NCBI RefSeq assembly: GCF_007003975.1
Contig: NZ_VFTC01000001.1
Location: 1-64,000 of the forward strand
DNA length: 64,000 nucleotides
Origin: Mesorhizobium sp. WSM4306
GTDB lineage: Bacteria; Pseudomonadota; Alphaproteobacteria; Rhizobiales; Rhizobiaceae
Direction: 5' to 3'
In this document: piece after piece, positions 16,570 through 25,078 of the stretch
Layout: each line of letters opens with the position of its first letter
Position numbering within the stretch: position 1 is the stretch's first letter
Notes under the pieces: model-generated
What the model was told of the DNA's origin: nothing
Database searches by the model: none
The model's input: the letters and a program-made list of their open reading frames with translations, nothing else
Position numbers and translations under genes: made by a program

Positions 16570-17745
16570 TCATTCTTTGATGGTGACGACGATGCCGGCA
16601 CCGACGGTGCGGCCGCCTTCACGGATGGCGAAGCGCAGCTTCTCTTCCATGGCGATCGGCACGATCAGCTCGACATCGACCGTGATGTTGTCGCCGGGCA
16701 TCACCATTTCGGTGCCTTCCGGCAGCGACACGATGCCCGTCACGTCGGTCGTGCGGAAGTAGAACTGCGGACGGTAGTTGGTGAAGAACGGCGTGTGACG
16801 GCCACCTTCGTCCTTGGTCAGGATGTAGGCTTCGGCCACGAACTTCTTGTGCGGCTTCACCGTACCCGGCTTGGCCAGAACCTGGCCGCGCTCGACACCT
16901 TCACGGTCAACGCCGCGCAGCAGCGCGCCGATGTTGTCGCCAGCCTGGCCCTGATCGAGCAGCTTGCGGAACATTTCAACGCCCGTGCAGGTCGTCTTGG
17001 TCGTCGGACGGATGCCGATGATTTCCAGTTCCTCGCCGACCTTGACCACGCCACGCTCGACGCGGCCGGTCACCACCGTGCCACGACCCGAGATCGAGAA
17101 CACGTCCTCGATCGGCATCAGGAACGGCTTGTCCAGCGGACGAACCGGCGTCGGGATGTAGGCGTCGACCTGAGCCATCAGCTCGCGGATCGCGTCCTCG
17201 CCGATGGTCTTGTTCGAATCTTCCAGAGCAGCCAGCGCCGAGCCCTTGACGATCGGAATGTCGTCGCCGGGGAACTCGTTCTTCGACAGAAGCTCGCGAA
17301 CCTCGAGCTCGACCAGTTCGAGCAGCTCGGCGTCGTCGACCTGGTCGACCTTGTTGAGGAACACAACGATCGACGGCACGCCGACCTGACGGGCAAGCAG
17401 GATGTGCTCGCGGGTCTGCGGCATCGGGCCGTCGGCGGCCGAAACCACCAGGATCGCGCCGTCCATCTGCGCGGCACCGGTGATCATGTTCTTCACGTAG
17501 TCGGCGTGGCCGGGGCAGTCGACGTGGGCGTAGTGGCGGTTGGCCGTCTCGTATTCGACGTGAGCCGTCGAAATGGTGATGCCGCGGGCCTTCTCTTCGG
17601 GCGCCGCATCGATCTGGTCGTAGCGCTTGTATTCGCCAAAATACTTCGTGATCGCCGCCGTCAGCGACGTCTTGCCATGGTCAACGTGACCAATCGTGCC
17701 GATGTTCACATGAGGCTTAGTGCGCTCGAATTTACCTTTTGCCAT
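16570..17745 (-). CDS. tuf: Elongation factor Tu
   Basis: A 391-aa EF-Tu ([20 protein letters not shown]). The G1 motif GHVDHGKT is at residues 19-26; [12 protein letters not shown] (G3) and NKVD (G4) follow. Domains 2 and 3 are complete ([33 protein letters not shown]). It delivers aminoacyl-tRNA to the ribosome with GTP hydrolysis. It is upstream of tRNA-Trp and secE as in the ancestral tuf-secE-nusG order, but two unrelated genes now separate them. A second tuf copy near fusA is common in this group and would be outside the window. Confidence 0.99.
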   Translation of the reverse strand: MAKGKFERTKPHVNIGTIGHVDHGKTSLTAAITKYFGEYKRYDQIDAAPEEKARGITISTAHVEYETANRHYAHVDCPGHADYVKNMITGAAQMDGAILVVSAADGPMPQTREHILLARQVGVPSIVVFLNKVDQVDDAELLELVELEVRELLSKNEFPGDDIPIVKGSALAALEDSNKTIGEDAIRELMAQVDAYIPTPVRPLDKPFLMPIEDVFSISGRGTVVTGRVERGVVKVGEELEIIGIRPTTKTTCTGVEMFRKLLDQGQAGDNIGALLRGVDREGVERGQVLAKPGTVKPHKKFVAEAYILTKDEGGRHTPFFTNYRPQFYFRTTDVTGIVSLPEGTEMVMPGDNITVDVELIVPIAMEEKLRFAIREGGRTVGAGIVVTIKE

Positions 17746-18030
17746 AGTCTCTTTCCTTGGACGGCCTTGACCTTCAGTTCAGTCGAATGCGGGGCGATTA
17801 GCGACTACGGCCGAAAAACACAAGTGCCTTGTGGCCGGGTGCGCTGTCCACTCGGTCCGAACCGATGATCCGATTGCGGGGATATGGCGCTGATATAGGA
17901 ACGCCCCACGGGAAATGAAATGGGGCAGCCGGCTTCGATATACCGGAACACTCTCTGGCCCTTCCCTGCCGGATTGGCAGCCAGCGCGTGGCCCATTGCC
18001 GCTGCGGCGCCGGTCTGATTTGCTCGTCCG

Positions 18031-18918
18031 ATGCATTTCATCCCCACCTCCATACGCGGCCCGCTGTTCATGATCGTTTCGACGGGGTCCTACCTCGTCA
18101 ACGACACGATGATGAAGCTCGCCACCGCAGGCTTGCCGTCCTATGAGGTGCTGTTCCTGCGCGGGGTCGCGGCCACGCTGTGGGGCGTGCCGCTGCTGTT
18201 CGTGCTGGGCTATGGCAGGCAGATCCCGCTGATCTTCGACAAGCGCGTGCTGCGCCGCAACCTGCTCGAGCTGGCCGCGATCCTTTGCTACGTGGTGGCG
18301 CTGGCAAACATGCCGATCGCCGATTCAACCGCGCTCGGACAGATTACCCCGCTCTTGATGCTGGTCGGCTCCTCTATTCTGTTTAGCGAGCGGATCGGCG
18401 GCGTGCGCATGGCGCTGATCGGGCTCGGCTTCGTCGGCGCAGTCATGGTTGCCCAGCCGACCATGGAGGGCATCTCGGTCTATGCCTTGCTGGCGCTTGG
18501 CAACGCGGCATTGGCGGCGGCGCGGGATCTCGCCGGCAGGCGGGTCCCGGCGGAGGTGCCGGGAATGATCGTCGCCATTTCCGCCGTCGTGGTGGTGCTG
18601 ATCGGCGCGGGTGCCGCGCATCTCGTTTCCGAGCGCTGGGTGATGCCGGAAGCCCGTCATCTGCTTTTGATGGCCGGCGCCGGGTTCTTCCTGATCTTCG
18701 GCCATTTCTTCATCTTCATGGCCTATCGCGTCGGCCCGACCGGCGTCGTGGCGCCGTTCTACTACTGCTTCACCGTCTGGGCAGTCATTTCAGGCGTGCT
18801 GGTGTTCGGGCAGTTCCCGAACGCCCTGGCGGTTTGCGGGATCCTGCTGGTGGTCGCGAGCGGACTGACCATCGTCTCGCTGGATGAACGCAAACGCAGG
18901 CTGACCGTCGTCGCCTGA
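18031..18918 (+). CDS. EamA-family (drug/metabolite) transporter
   Basis: A 295-aa integral membrane protein with about ten hydrophobic spans in two five-span halves, the pattern of EamA/DMT transporters. Visible segments include LFMIVSTGSYLVNDTMMKLA at the start, an intracellular loop RRNLLELAAILCYVVAL, and a second-half start around residue 150. The family exports or imports small metabolites such as amino acids or S-adenosylmethionine. The substrate cannot be assigned. It is transcribed away from tuf and ends 48 bases before the convergent GlsB-like gene. Confidence 0.82.
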   Translation: MHFIPTSIRGPLFMIVSTGSYLVNDTMMKLATAGLPSYEVLFLRGVAATLWGVPLLFVLGYGRQIPLIFDKRVLRRNLLELAAILCYVVALANMPIADSTALGQITPLLMLVGSSILFSERIGGVRMALIGLGFVGAVMVAQPTMEGISVYALLALGNAALAAARDLAGRRVPAEVPGMIVAISAVVVVLIGAGAAHLVSERWVMPEARHLLLMAGAGFFLIFGHFFIFMAYRVGPTGVVAPFYYCFTVWAVISGVLVFGQFPNALAVCGILLVVASGLTIVSLDERKRRLTVVA

Positions 18919-18966
18919 CCCTTATGGCAACGTCTCGGCAGCCAGTCAGATCGACAGAACTGGCGC

Positions 18967-19224
18967 TTAAAGCGCCCGCCTGCCGCTGATCTGATGATAG
19001 GCCCACAGCACGACCACCGCGCCGATCACGGCGACGATCAGGCTCCAGATGTTGAGGCCGGTCACGCCGGAAGCGCCGAAGGCGCTGAAGATCACACCGC
19101 CGACAATGGCGCCGACAATGCCGAGCACGATATCCATGATCAGGCCCTGGCCGGTCTTGTTGACGATCTTGCTGCCGATGAAGCCGGCGATGACGCCGAG
19201 GATGATCCAGCTGATGATGCCCAT
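18967..19224 (-). CDS. GlsB/YeaQ/YmgE-family stress-response membrane protein
   Basis: An 85-aa glycine-rich membrane protein starting MGIISWIILGVIAGFIGSKI behind GGAGAGGAAAA. Three hydrophobic segments and the motif GLIMDIVLGIVGAIVGG are characteristic of the transglycosylase-associated/YeaQ family. Despite the older family name, no enzyme activity is established. Members are often induced by general stress. The in-frame ATG at 19263 is rejected because its ribosome-binding site is weaker and it would add an atypical hydrophilic extension. Confidence 0.88.
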   Translation of the reverse strand: MGIISWIILGVIAGFIGSKIVNKTGQGLIMDIVLGIVGAIVGGVIFSAFGASGVTGLNIWSLIVAVIGAVVVLWAYHQISGRRAL

Positions 19225-19358
19225 TTTTCCTCTCCATTCCTCCCGCTGGCCGATCATGGTCACATGATTGTCAAAAGCTCAAGCCAACTTGAAATTCGGC
19301 CCCCGCGCTCCATTCTAGCCAATGGGACGGGGCTTGGTCGCTATGGAGGATTGGACCT

Positions 19359-19823
19359 ATGGGACTTTTTGACAACGCCGTACCCGGCGGCAACATCACC
19401 AAACCGCTGATGATCGCGCTTGGCGCGCTGCTGGTCGGAAAGATGCTGAGCGGCAGAAGTGCCGAACAGACCGACGAGCCCGCCGCCCAGCCTCAAACGC
19501 CCGCCCCCACCGGGACCACCGCTTCCGGCGACGGCGGCCTGCTCGGCGGACTGGGCGGATTGCTCGACAAGTTGAAAGACGCCGGCCACGGCAATGTTGC
19601 CGATTCATGGGTCGGCACCGGGCAGAACCAGCCGATCAACGCCAATGATCTTGGCAAGGCGATCGGTCCTCAGGTCATTCGCGAGATCGCGCAAAGGACC
19701 GGGCTGGACGAGCAGGAACTGCTCAAGCAATTGTCCACCGCCCTGCCCGGCATTGTCGACAAGCTGACGCCGAACGGCCAGGTGCCGCAGCAGCACCAGG
19801 TCGCGTCTGCTTTCAACAGCTAG
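19359..19823 (+). CDS. YidB-like protein (DUF937)
   Basis: A 154-aa protein. The N-terminus MGLFDNAVPGGNITKPLMIA is followed by a short hydrophobic stretch, a Pro/Thr/Gln-rich linker (residues 38-55), a glycine-rich GLLGGLGGLLDKLKDAG segment, and the YidB/DUF937 helical core (GKAIGPQVIREIAQRTGLDE). The family is widespread and its function unknown; the homologous domain resembles small secreted or envelope-associated helical proteins. A hairpin follows at 19851. Confidence 0.8.
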   Translation: MGLFDNAVPGGNITKPLMIALGALLVGKMLSGRSAEQTDEPAAQPQTPAPTGTTASGDGGLLGGLGGLLDKLKDAGHGNVADSWVGTGQNQPINANDLGKAIGPQVIREIAQRTGLDEQELLKQLSTALPGIVDKLTPNGQVPQQHQVASAFNS

Positions 19824-19850
19824 GGGCGGTAAGGCTAGGACGAACTGAGC

Positions 19851-19872
19851 ATGCGCGCCCATGGGCGCGCAT
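19851..19872 (+). terminator. Hairpin downstream of the YidB-like gene
   Basis: A perfect 10-bp stem ATGCGCGCCC/GGGCGCGCAT with a 2-base loop, 27 bases past the stop. No strong T-run follows, so it may be a processing or weak termination signal. Confidence 0.45.
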
Positions 19873-19906
19873 TGCTACATCATTCTGATCGTGCGGATGG
19901 GAAATC

Positions 19907-19941
19907 TGGAGCGGGTAGCGAACCCGCATATTCAGCTTGGA
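19907..19941 (-). repeat. Distal att site: degenerate copy of the tRNA-Gly 3' end
   Basis: These 35 bases repeat the 3' half of tRNA-Gly(TCC) at 23831-23872 in the same orientation. A 14-base block is identical, then 7 bases (GGAATCG in the intact gene) are missing, then a 21-base block is identical. The missing bases fall in the T-arm, so this copy cannot be a working tRNA. It marks the far end of the island. Confidence 0.85.
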
Positions 19942-20080
19942 CGACATAAAAACTAAATGATTTCAAAGATGCGTGTCACTCAGCGCCTCTCTTTGTCGAT
20001 TGGAAATACCGCACTGCAGCGGGTCCGAGAGCGCCAGACTGTTGACGGCTGTGGAGTAAGGTGATCCGCGGTTGCGATCT

Positions 20081-21907
20081 CTAGAGTAATCCGAAACGTC
20101 CTTCGTTAGGATTTCCTGTGAAAACGGTCATCTCGAGCCGGTCCTCAATGTCCTTCGGAGGATGCTGGTTCTCAATAACAATCACTTGGCTCTCCGCGCC
20201 GTGGTGGGTGATCAGATAGTCGTAGAACTTTTCCTTGAGATCGGTCCCCTTAAGCTCAAGGTCGTCGTCGCCTTCCGGTTTGAAATAGGCGAGCAAGGGT
20301 GAGTCGAGTACCACAAAGCCCGGATGCGAGAGGCCATTTTCCTGGCAATACTCGAGTAGCGCGATGGTCACTGCCGCATGCGTAATAGCGCGCAATCCCT
20401 TGCCCCGGCTCCCGCGCGGTTTGCCGTCAATGACGAAGTCAGTGGATTGCTTGTCGAAATGGACGAGACAGTCGCCCGGAAAGTTCCATGCCTTGAGGAT
20501 TGAGGAGACTTTCTGAGAGAACGAATGGGCGACGGATTCCGGGATACCGGCTGCTACGGTCCCCCCTTCCGTACTTTCTTCGTCTTCGTCGAGCAGCGAG
20601 TGCCTGCGGGCCTCTAGCTTCTCACGTCTTGCGAAAAGCTCCATTGCCTTTTGGACGCTGGCGCGCTCCTCCACAAGCTCCGAGAATGATGCGCGGACGT
20701 CGCTGACATTCGGGGCGACGGTCTCCTGAATTGTCCTGTCGAGCTGATCACATGCAGTGCTCTTCTCTACGAGCGAGATCTTCAGCCCCTCTTCCTCAGA
20801 TTGTAGATCAGCTACGGTACCGTCTAGCTCGCTCCGAAGTCTCTCGATCTTGTCGATTTCTGCTGAGGCTGCCGAAATGATCGCATCAACGTCGCCCTCG
20901 CAAGTCTTTTCCAGATGTTGGGCTTCGGGTAGTGCGCCGCACAGAGGGCATGGCACGGCGTCAACATGCGCAAACATGGAGCCGCTTTCGCGAATGGCTG
21001 CAAGCCGCTCGATGTCTACCGCATAGTGATCGCGAAGCAGATTGAACCGTGCGAGTAAGTCAGAAATGTCATCAAGGCGGCTAAGTATGGCCGCCCGTTC
21101 ATCGAGCGCTTCGCGCCTACGTGTGAGCAGATCGTCCAGCTGACGTTGTGCTGCGCTCAATGACTCGCGGCGTTCCCCAATCGAGGCTTCCAGGCGTTCG
21201 AGCCGGGAAACAAGGTCACTCCGCTCCTCACCGATGTCCTCGATTTCGCTGGCGATGTCGGCAAGCAATTCATCGATAAGTGCAATCTGTTTCGCGTTGT
21301 CAGGGCCTTCCTCGACGGTTGGTACGACGGCAGAATCATCTATCCCCGTCAGTAAGAGCTTGATCGTTGCAAGCTCTGCGGTCTTGGTCGTGTATTGTCC
21401 GCTCCAGAATGGTGAGCCCCGTTGCTGGATTTCGCCTTCTTGGACGATTATGAGGCGCGCAAGATTGCGGAAGCTCAGACTCTGAGTGGTGCCCTTCGTG
21501 CTGCTTTTCAAAATTCGCTTGCCAAGCAAGCCTACCTTCTCAAGCAGAAAACCAGACAGATTGTCAGTCTTCCCGTGAGCATGATTCTGCTTCAGAACGC
21601 TCTCGCTGACATCAACATCGTCCAAGTCGATGAGCTTAAAATTCCCGCCCGCCGTAGACCGACGCAAACGCCAGTCTCCACCGTCACTGACGTTTAGATC
21701 GAGTTCGATTTCCCCGTATTTCGTCCGCTCCGGTATTTCCCGAAGCTCCGTGCCGCCCAGCATGAAATCGATAGATTCGGCTAGGAATGATTTTCCGGTA
21801 TCGGACGCGCCGCAAATGACATTTACGCCCGAAGTGAAATCAAGGCCGGAACTTGATTTCGGCCCCCTAAACATAAGCCTGCGAATCTGGAGGTAGCCGT
21901 CACTCAT
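20081..21907 (-). CDS. DUF3732/Rad50-like ABC ATPase of an ABC-3C system
   Basis: A 608-aa SMC/Rad50-type protein. Walker A is GASDTGKS at residues 33-40. Long charged coiled-coil segments span about 205-310 and 335-440. Between them a CPLC motif (Cys320, Cys323) resembles a zinc hook. A signature-like GSRGKGLRA is near 499-507 and the Walker B-like strand GFVVLDSP is at 530-537. This matches DUF3732 proteins described as the ATPase of ABC three-component systems. The start MSDGYLQIRR at 21907 has GGAGGAAG and overlaps the upstream stop by four bases. It probably senses a nucleoprotein signal and controls the effector. Phage defence is inferred, not shown. Confidence 0.75.
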   Translation of the reverse strand: MSDGYLQIRRLMFRGPKSSSGLDFTSGVNVICGASDTGKSFLAESIDFMLGGTELREIPERTKYGEIELDLNVSDGGDWRLRRSTAGGNFKLIDLDDVDVSESVLKQNHAHGKTDNLSGFLLEKVGLLGKRILKSSTKGTTQSLSFRNLARLIIVQEGEIQQRGSPFWSGQYTTKTAELATIKLLLTGIDDSAVVPTVEEGPDNAKQIALIDELLADIASEIEDIGEERSDLVSRLERLEASIGERRESLSAAQRQLDDLLTRRREALDERAAILSRLDDISDLLARFNLLRDHYAVDIERLAAIRESGSMFAHVDAVPCPLCGALPEAQHLEKTCEGDVDAIISAASAEIDKIERLRSELDGTVADLQSEEEGLKISLVEKSTACDQLDRTIQETVAPNVSDVRASFSELVEERASVQKAMELFARREKLEARRHSLLDEDEESTEGGTVAAGIPESVAHSFSQKVSSILKAWNFPGDCLVHFDKQSTDFVIDGKPRGSRGKGLRAITHAAVTIALLEYCQENGLSHPGFVVLDSPLLAYFKPEGDDDLELKGTDLKEKFYDYLITHHGAESQVIVIENQHPPKDIEDRLEMTVFTGNPNEGRFGLL

Positions 21908-22395
21908 TGGCTTCCTCCAGGCGACTGAATAGGTTGAAACTGACTCGACCACCGCTCGAACAGGCGATGCGTGATCCGCCGGATGTCTTCTGTCGCAACA
22001 TCCTGAAACCGATCAACCGCCCATTCGGCCCGCTCGCTGAGCCGGCGGGAGTAATCCGCCGTCAGGGAAGAGATGAACGGCCACGCCGTTTCCGTCGCGA
22101 CAAAGCTGAAACCGTCATTCGAAGGAATGCGCTTCACAAGCCCCCGGCTCATCATCAGTAACAGGCCCTTTTCAATCAGCCCACGCCTGACAAGAAGCTC
22201 TCCTGCCCGAAGTGGTAGCGGTGTGTGCAGACTTTCAGGCCCGTCCGCGTCTCCCGAGTGAACGACAAGGTAGTCCATCTCCACGAGGCGGTGCAAATCG
22301 AACATAGCTGGGAACGCCGCGACAAGAATAGCCAGCGAACGCATGCCCGTTTCGAGTGTGCTGTTGAAAGGGCTTAGACGCGGCACGGTAGTCAT
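21904..22395 (-). CDS. ABC-3C middle component-like protein
   Basis: A 163-aa protein (MTTVPRLSPFNSTLETGMRS). The order of features is an N-terminal LETGMRSLAILVAAFPAMFD helix, DLHRLVEMDYLVVHSGD, and a winged-helix-like centre (LLVRRGLIEKGLLLMMSRGL). This matches the small middle components that link effector and ATPase in ABC-3C systems. Both ends overlap their neighbours by ATGA, so the three genes are translationally coupled. The in-frame ATG at 22410 is possible, but 22395 gives the coupled arrangement. It has no catalytic motif and is probably an adaptor. Confidence 0.65.
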   Translation of the reverse strand: MTTVPRLSPFNSTLETGMRSLAILVAAFPAMFDLHRLVEMDYLVVHSGDADGPESLHTPLPLRAGELLVRRGLIEKGLLLMMSRGLVKRIPSNDGFSFVATETAWPFISSLTADYSRRLSERAEWAVDRFQDVATEDIRRITHRLFERWSSQFQPIQSPGGSQ

Positions 22396-23495
22396 CCTTG
22401 GGGCATCCAATTCAAGCGGTCGTCGTTGGCAAGCTGATGGCAGATGCCCTGGCGGTCCTGCGCTTTTACAGCGGACACCAGTGGATTCGAGGTTGCGGCG
22501 ACACTCGATGCCTGCGCAACTGTTGCTTTCATGCGCTCGAAGCCATCGGCATAGCTGCCCTCACAGACATCGATTACGCCGGAATGGATTTCGTCTTGCA
22601 GTGCGTCAAATGTCCCCTCAGGGACAGTGTCCCGCGCAAAGTTCCTCAGGGATTCAGCATGATAAAACCGTTCGCGTTGGCGGAGGTAGTCACGCTTGAG
22701 TTTGGTGTGCGGATCAAGCGCTAGGGGATCTGCCAAACCTATGCCGAGATGATCGCCATAGGCGTCGAGAAGTTGGCGGATGTAGCGACTTTCGTTGTCG
22801 GCAGGCGTCTCAGGCGGAAGTGCAGAACCGGGGCGCGGCGGCAACCCACCCCCGAAACGAACTGCGTGAAAGCCGGTCTTGCTATGGCCTTCGATCAGCT
22901 CGACGAGAGAGCGCGAAGAAAAGACCGAAAAATCAAAGGAGTTAAAGTGGTCTGCCAGCGCACCTACCAGGGGAATCGACATAGTTGAAGTAATGCCGTT
23001 GAGGCAATGTTTGTCCCAGTTCTCCGCCGCCTTAGCCTGTAGGTCGGTGGGCTTGTTCAGCAGCTTTTCAAGGCTGGTTCCGATATCCTGCGAACAGACG
23101 AAATAGTGCCGTCGTGGAGGAGCGTACTCGCCTATATGGGAGTAGTAGATGATCTTGCCGATCTCGACCCAGATATCATTGGGCCGTAATGGATGGTCGT
23201 ACCGTTTGCACTGGTAGTTGTCCCACTCGCCTTCGAAACCTTTGTTTGAGCAAAACCCGGCGATATCGACGCCAAGATCGCCTGAGCCACCGAAGCGCCG
23301 GACCTTGACGTAGTTACTTTTGAGGGAATTTGCCCACTCTTCGATGAACTCCTCCCATGCATCTGGGCTAAAAAGCCTGACACGCATAACCTTAGGAATC
23401 GGCACACCGGTATGAACGTGCTCCGGCGAAGGCGCACAGGTCGGCGGTTTTGTTTCGATCTCTTTGAGGTCGGCGTCGGAAATCACGCCGTCCAC
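22392..23495 (-). CDS. ABC-3C effector-like protein with PD-(D/E)xK nuclease domain
   Basis: A 367-aa protein. Residues about 40-180 look like an Mrr/restriction-type nuclease: helix with Glu50/52/53, then GGSGDLGVDIAG (Asp77) and YQCKRY (Gln95, Lys97), the D...QxK arrangement of PD-(D/E)xK enzymes. The C-terminal half (about 230-367) is helical and ends at MPQG; it would be the part that binds the middle component. The start is a GTG at 23495 with a weak ribosome-binding site, so the N-terminus is uncertain. As first gene of the set it is the presumed toxic DNA-cutting effector. The cleavage target is unknown. Confidence 0.65.
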   Translation of the reverse strand: MDGVISDADLKEIETKPPTCAPSPEHVHTGVPIPKVMRVRLFSPDAWEEFIEEWANSLKSNYVKVRRFGGSGDLGVDIAGFCSNKGFEGEWDNYQCKRYDHPLRPNDIWVEIGKIIYYSHIGEYAPPRRHYFVCSQDIGTSLEKLLNKPTDLQAKAAENWDKHCLNGITSTMSIPLVGALADHFNSFDFSVFSSRSLVELIEGHSKTGFHAVRFGGGLPPRPGSALPPETPADNESRYIRQLLDAYGDHLGIGLADPLALDPHTKLKRDYLRQRERFYHAESLRNFARDTVPEGTFDALQDEIHSGVIDVCEGSYADGFERMKATVAQASSVAATSNPLVSAVKAQDRQGICHQLANDDRLNWMPQG

Positions 23496-23830
23496 TCACG
23501 AGAAAAGAGTAACACAACCACGAGACAGCTCCTCATCCCGCGTCTTAGGGAATTTCTATCGTGCGTTGTGTAGCTTGAAGTATCTACTAAGTCGACATGG
23601 AAGACATGCGGCGAGCATTCGTTTGCGATATTTAGGCAGATAGGTTCGGGCGGCAACCAAATGGCGGTTGAAGGCGAACACGCTTCCGACACCTTTTCAG
23701 CCTGACTAGCTGAATATCTCCACGCCAAATCGAGTGAGTGATAGGCGCAAGAATCGGGCTTCAATGACACGGCGGTGACACGGCAAGATCGAGCCGAGCC
23801 GATATTTCGCAAATCTATCAATAGGTTATT
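23496..23830 (-). promoter_or_regulatory. Upstream region of the island operon
   Basis: These 335 bases between tRNA-Gly and the effector gene are relatively AT-rich and hold no supported gene. A long frame that crosses the two tRNAs here is a shadow. Two copies of TGACACGGC (23765-23773 and 23776-23784) lie in direct repeat with an 11-base period, about one helical turn. They could be protein-binding sites for the operon or arm-type recombinase sites. A promoter for the three-gene operon must be in this region. Confidence 0.45.
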
Positions 23831-23872
23831 TGGAGCGGGTAGCGGGAATCGAACCCGCATATTCAGCTTGGA
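23831..23872 (-). repeat. Proximal att site within tRNA-Gly
   Basis: The 3' half of tRNA-Gly from the anticodon loop to CCA. It is repeated, less 7 bases, at 19907-19941. The gene remains complete at this end, as is usual when an element restores the tRNA it enters. Confidence 0.8.
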
Positions 23873-23904
23873 AGGCTGCTGCTCTACCACTGAGCTATAC
23901 CCGC
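23831..23904 (-). tRNA. trnG: tRNA-Gly (TCC anticodon)
   Basis: A complete cloverleaf on the minus strand: acceptor GCGGGTA with TACCCGC, D-arm AGCTCAGTGGTAGAGC, anticodon loop CTTCCAA giving TCC, T-loop GGTTCGATTCC, and encoded CCA. Its 3' half is the attachment site of the island. Confidence 0.98.
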
Positions 23905-23931
23905 TTCGCTTCAGGGCTGACGGGCCGGCAG

Positions 23932-24016
23932 TGGTGGAGAGGGTTGGATTCGAACCAACGTAGGCTAAGCCAACGGATTTACAGTCCGTCCCCTTTAACC
24001 ACTCGGGCACCTCTCC
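23932..24016 (-). tRNA. trnY: tRNA-Tyr (GTA anticodon)
   Basis: A class II tRNA with a long variable arm: acceptor GGAGAGG/CCTCTCC, anticodon loop CTGTAAA giving GTA, T-loop GGTTCGAATCC, and encoded CCA. It lies 27 bases upstream of tRNA-Gly on the same strand, so the two are probably one transcript. Confidence 0.98.
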
Positions 24017-24226
24017 AGCCTGCCGTCGAAGCCTTGCAACGAGGCATTCTCGCCGATCCGGTCGAAACCAAGGTTTTGTCCGAAATCAGCGAAGCGCCTT
24101 ATGGCGGCAAGGCCAGTGGGTGTCAACCGCACGTCTGGGCAAAATGCGCGGAATTTGACAGCCTGCCCGGCAAGCAGGCTTTCTGCCTGTATCCACGGCC
24201 CAGCGACGCAGCTATAGAAGCCGGCC

Positions 24227-25078
24227 ATGAGCAATGACAACACGCCCAAGACCGCCAAGGACACCCATTACGCCAAGCTGCGCCGCGCCCACCGCGACGA
24301 GAAGGCCGGCGGCGCGCCTGCCTTCCGGCCGCGCCAGCCGGTGCCCCCGGGCGAGAACGCCGCAGACGGACTGGTGCGACTCTATGGCCTGCACACGGTG
24401 CGGGCCGCGCTCGACAATCCGCGCCGGCGGATCAAAAAAATGCTGGTGACGCGCAACGCCGCCGAGCGGCTTGCGATTGCCGACCTGGCCGCGCTGCCGT
24501 TCAAGGCGGAGCTGGTCGAGCCGAAGGAGATCGACAAGGTCACCGGTTCGGACGCCGTCCACCAGGGCGTGCTGATCGAGGCCGAGCCGCTGAAGCCGAA
24601 ACGCCTCGACGCACTTGGCGATACAAAACTGGTGCTGGTGCTCGACCAGGTCACCGACCCGCACAATGTCGGCGCCATCCTGCGTTCGGCCGTCGCCTTC
24701 GGCGCCGGCGCGCTGATCACCACCGCCCGCCATAGCCCGCAGGAATCAGGCGTGCTGGCGAAATCCGCGTCGGGCGCGCTGGAGCATATCGACCAGATCG
24801 AGGTGAAGAACCTTGCCGACGCGCTGGGCTTACTGCACGAAGCCGGCTTCCAGACCATCGGCCTCGATTCAGACGGGCCTGCGGAACTTGAAAAGAGCTT
24901 TTCAGGCGAAAAGATCGCGCTGGTACTCGGCGCCGAAGGCAAAGGCCTGCGCCAGAAGACGCGCGAGACGGTGACGACACTTGCCCGCCTCGACATGCCC
25001 GGCGCCATTCGTTCGCTCAACGTGTCGAACGCGGCGGCGGTGAGTTTGTATGCAGCGCGAAAATTCCTGGGAAAGTGA
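24227..25078 (+). CDS. rlmB: 23S rRNA (guanosine-2'-O-)-methyltransferase RlmB / SpoU-family TrmH
   Basis: A 283-aa SpoU-type methylase. After a basic N-terminal tail, the substrate-binding domain (YGLHTVRAALDNPRRRIKKM) is followed by the three knot motifs: DQVTDPHNVGAILRSAVAFG, LVLGAEGKGLR and MPGAIRSLNVSNAAAVSLY. These form the trefoil-knot SAM site that methylates ribose 2'-OH in RNA. Assignment to the 23S G2251-type enzyme follows from overall similarity; a tRNA target cannot be excluded. It is divergent from the tRNA pair upstream. Confidence 0.88.
   Translation: MSNDNTPKTAKDTHYAKLRRAHRDEKAGGAPAFRPRQPVPPGENAADGLVRLYGLHTVRAALDNPRRRIKKMLVTRNAAERLAIADLAALPFKAELVEPKEIDKVTGSDAVHQGVLIEAEPLKPKRLDALGDTKLVLVLDQVTDPHNVGAILRSAVAFGAGALITTARHSPQESGVLAKSASGALEHIDQIEVKNLADALGLLHEAGFQTIGLDSDGPAELEKSFSGEKIALVLGAEGKGLRQKTRETVTTLARLDMPGAIRSLNVSNAAAVSLYAARKFLGK

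Larger units (their letters stand above)
19907..23872. mobile_element. 3.9-kb genomic island in tRNA-Gly carrying an ABC-3C-like system
   Basis: The segment is bounded by direct repeats of the tRNA-Gly 3' half, the usual footprint of tyrosine-recombinase integration. It holds only three co-directional genes (nuclease-like effector, middle component, ATPase). Between the repeats the coding sequence is visibly less GC-rich and less codon-biased than the flanking core genes. No integrase, transposase or relaxase is present, so the element has either lost its recombinase or moves in trans. A 335-base region precedes the first gene and 139 bases follow the last. Confidence 0.75.

Noticed and set aside
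23483..24010. 175-codon minus-strand frame starting MPEWLKGTDCKSVGLAYVGS
   Set aside because: It is a translation of tRNA-Tyr and tRNA-Gly followed by the island upstream region. This peptide is a familiar false gene product of tRNAs.
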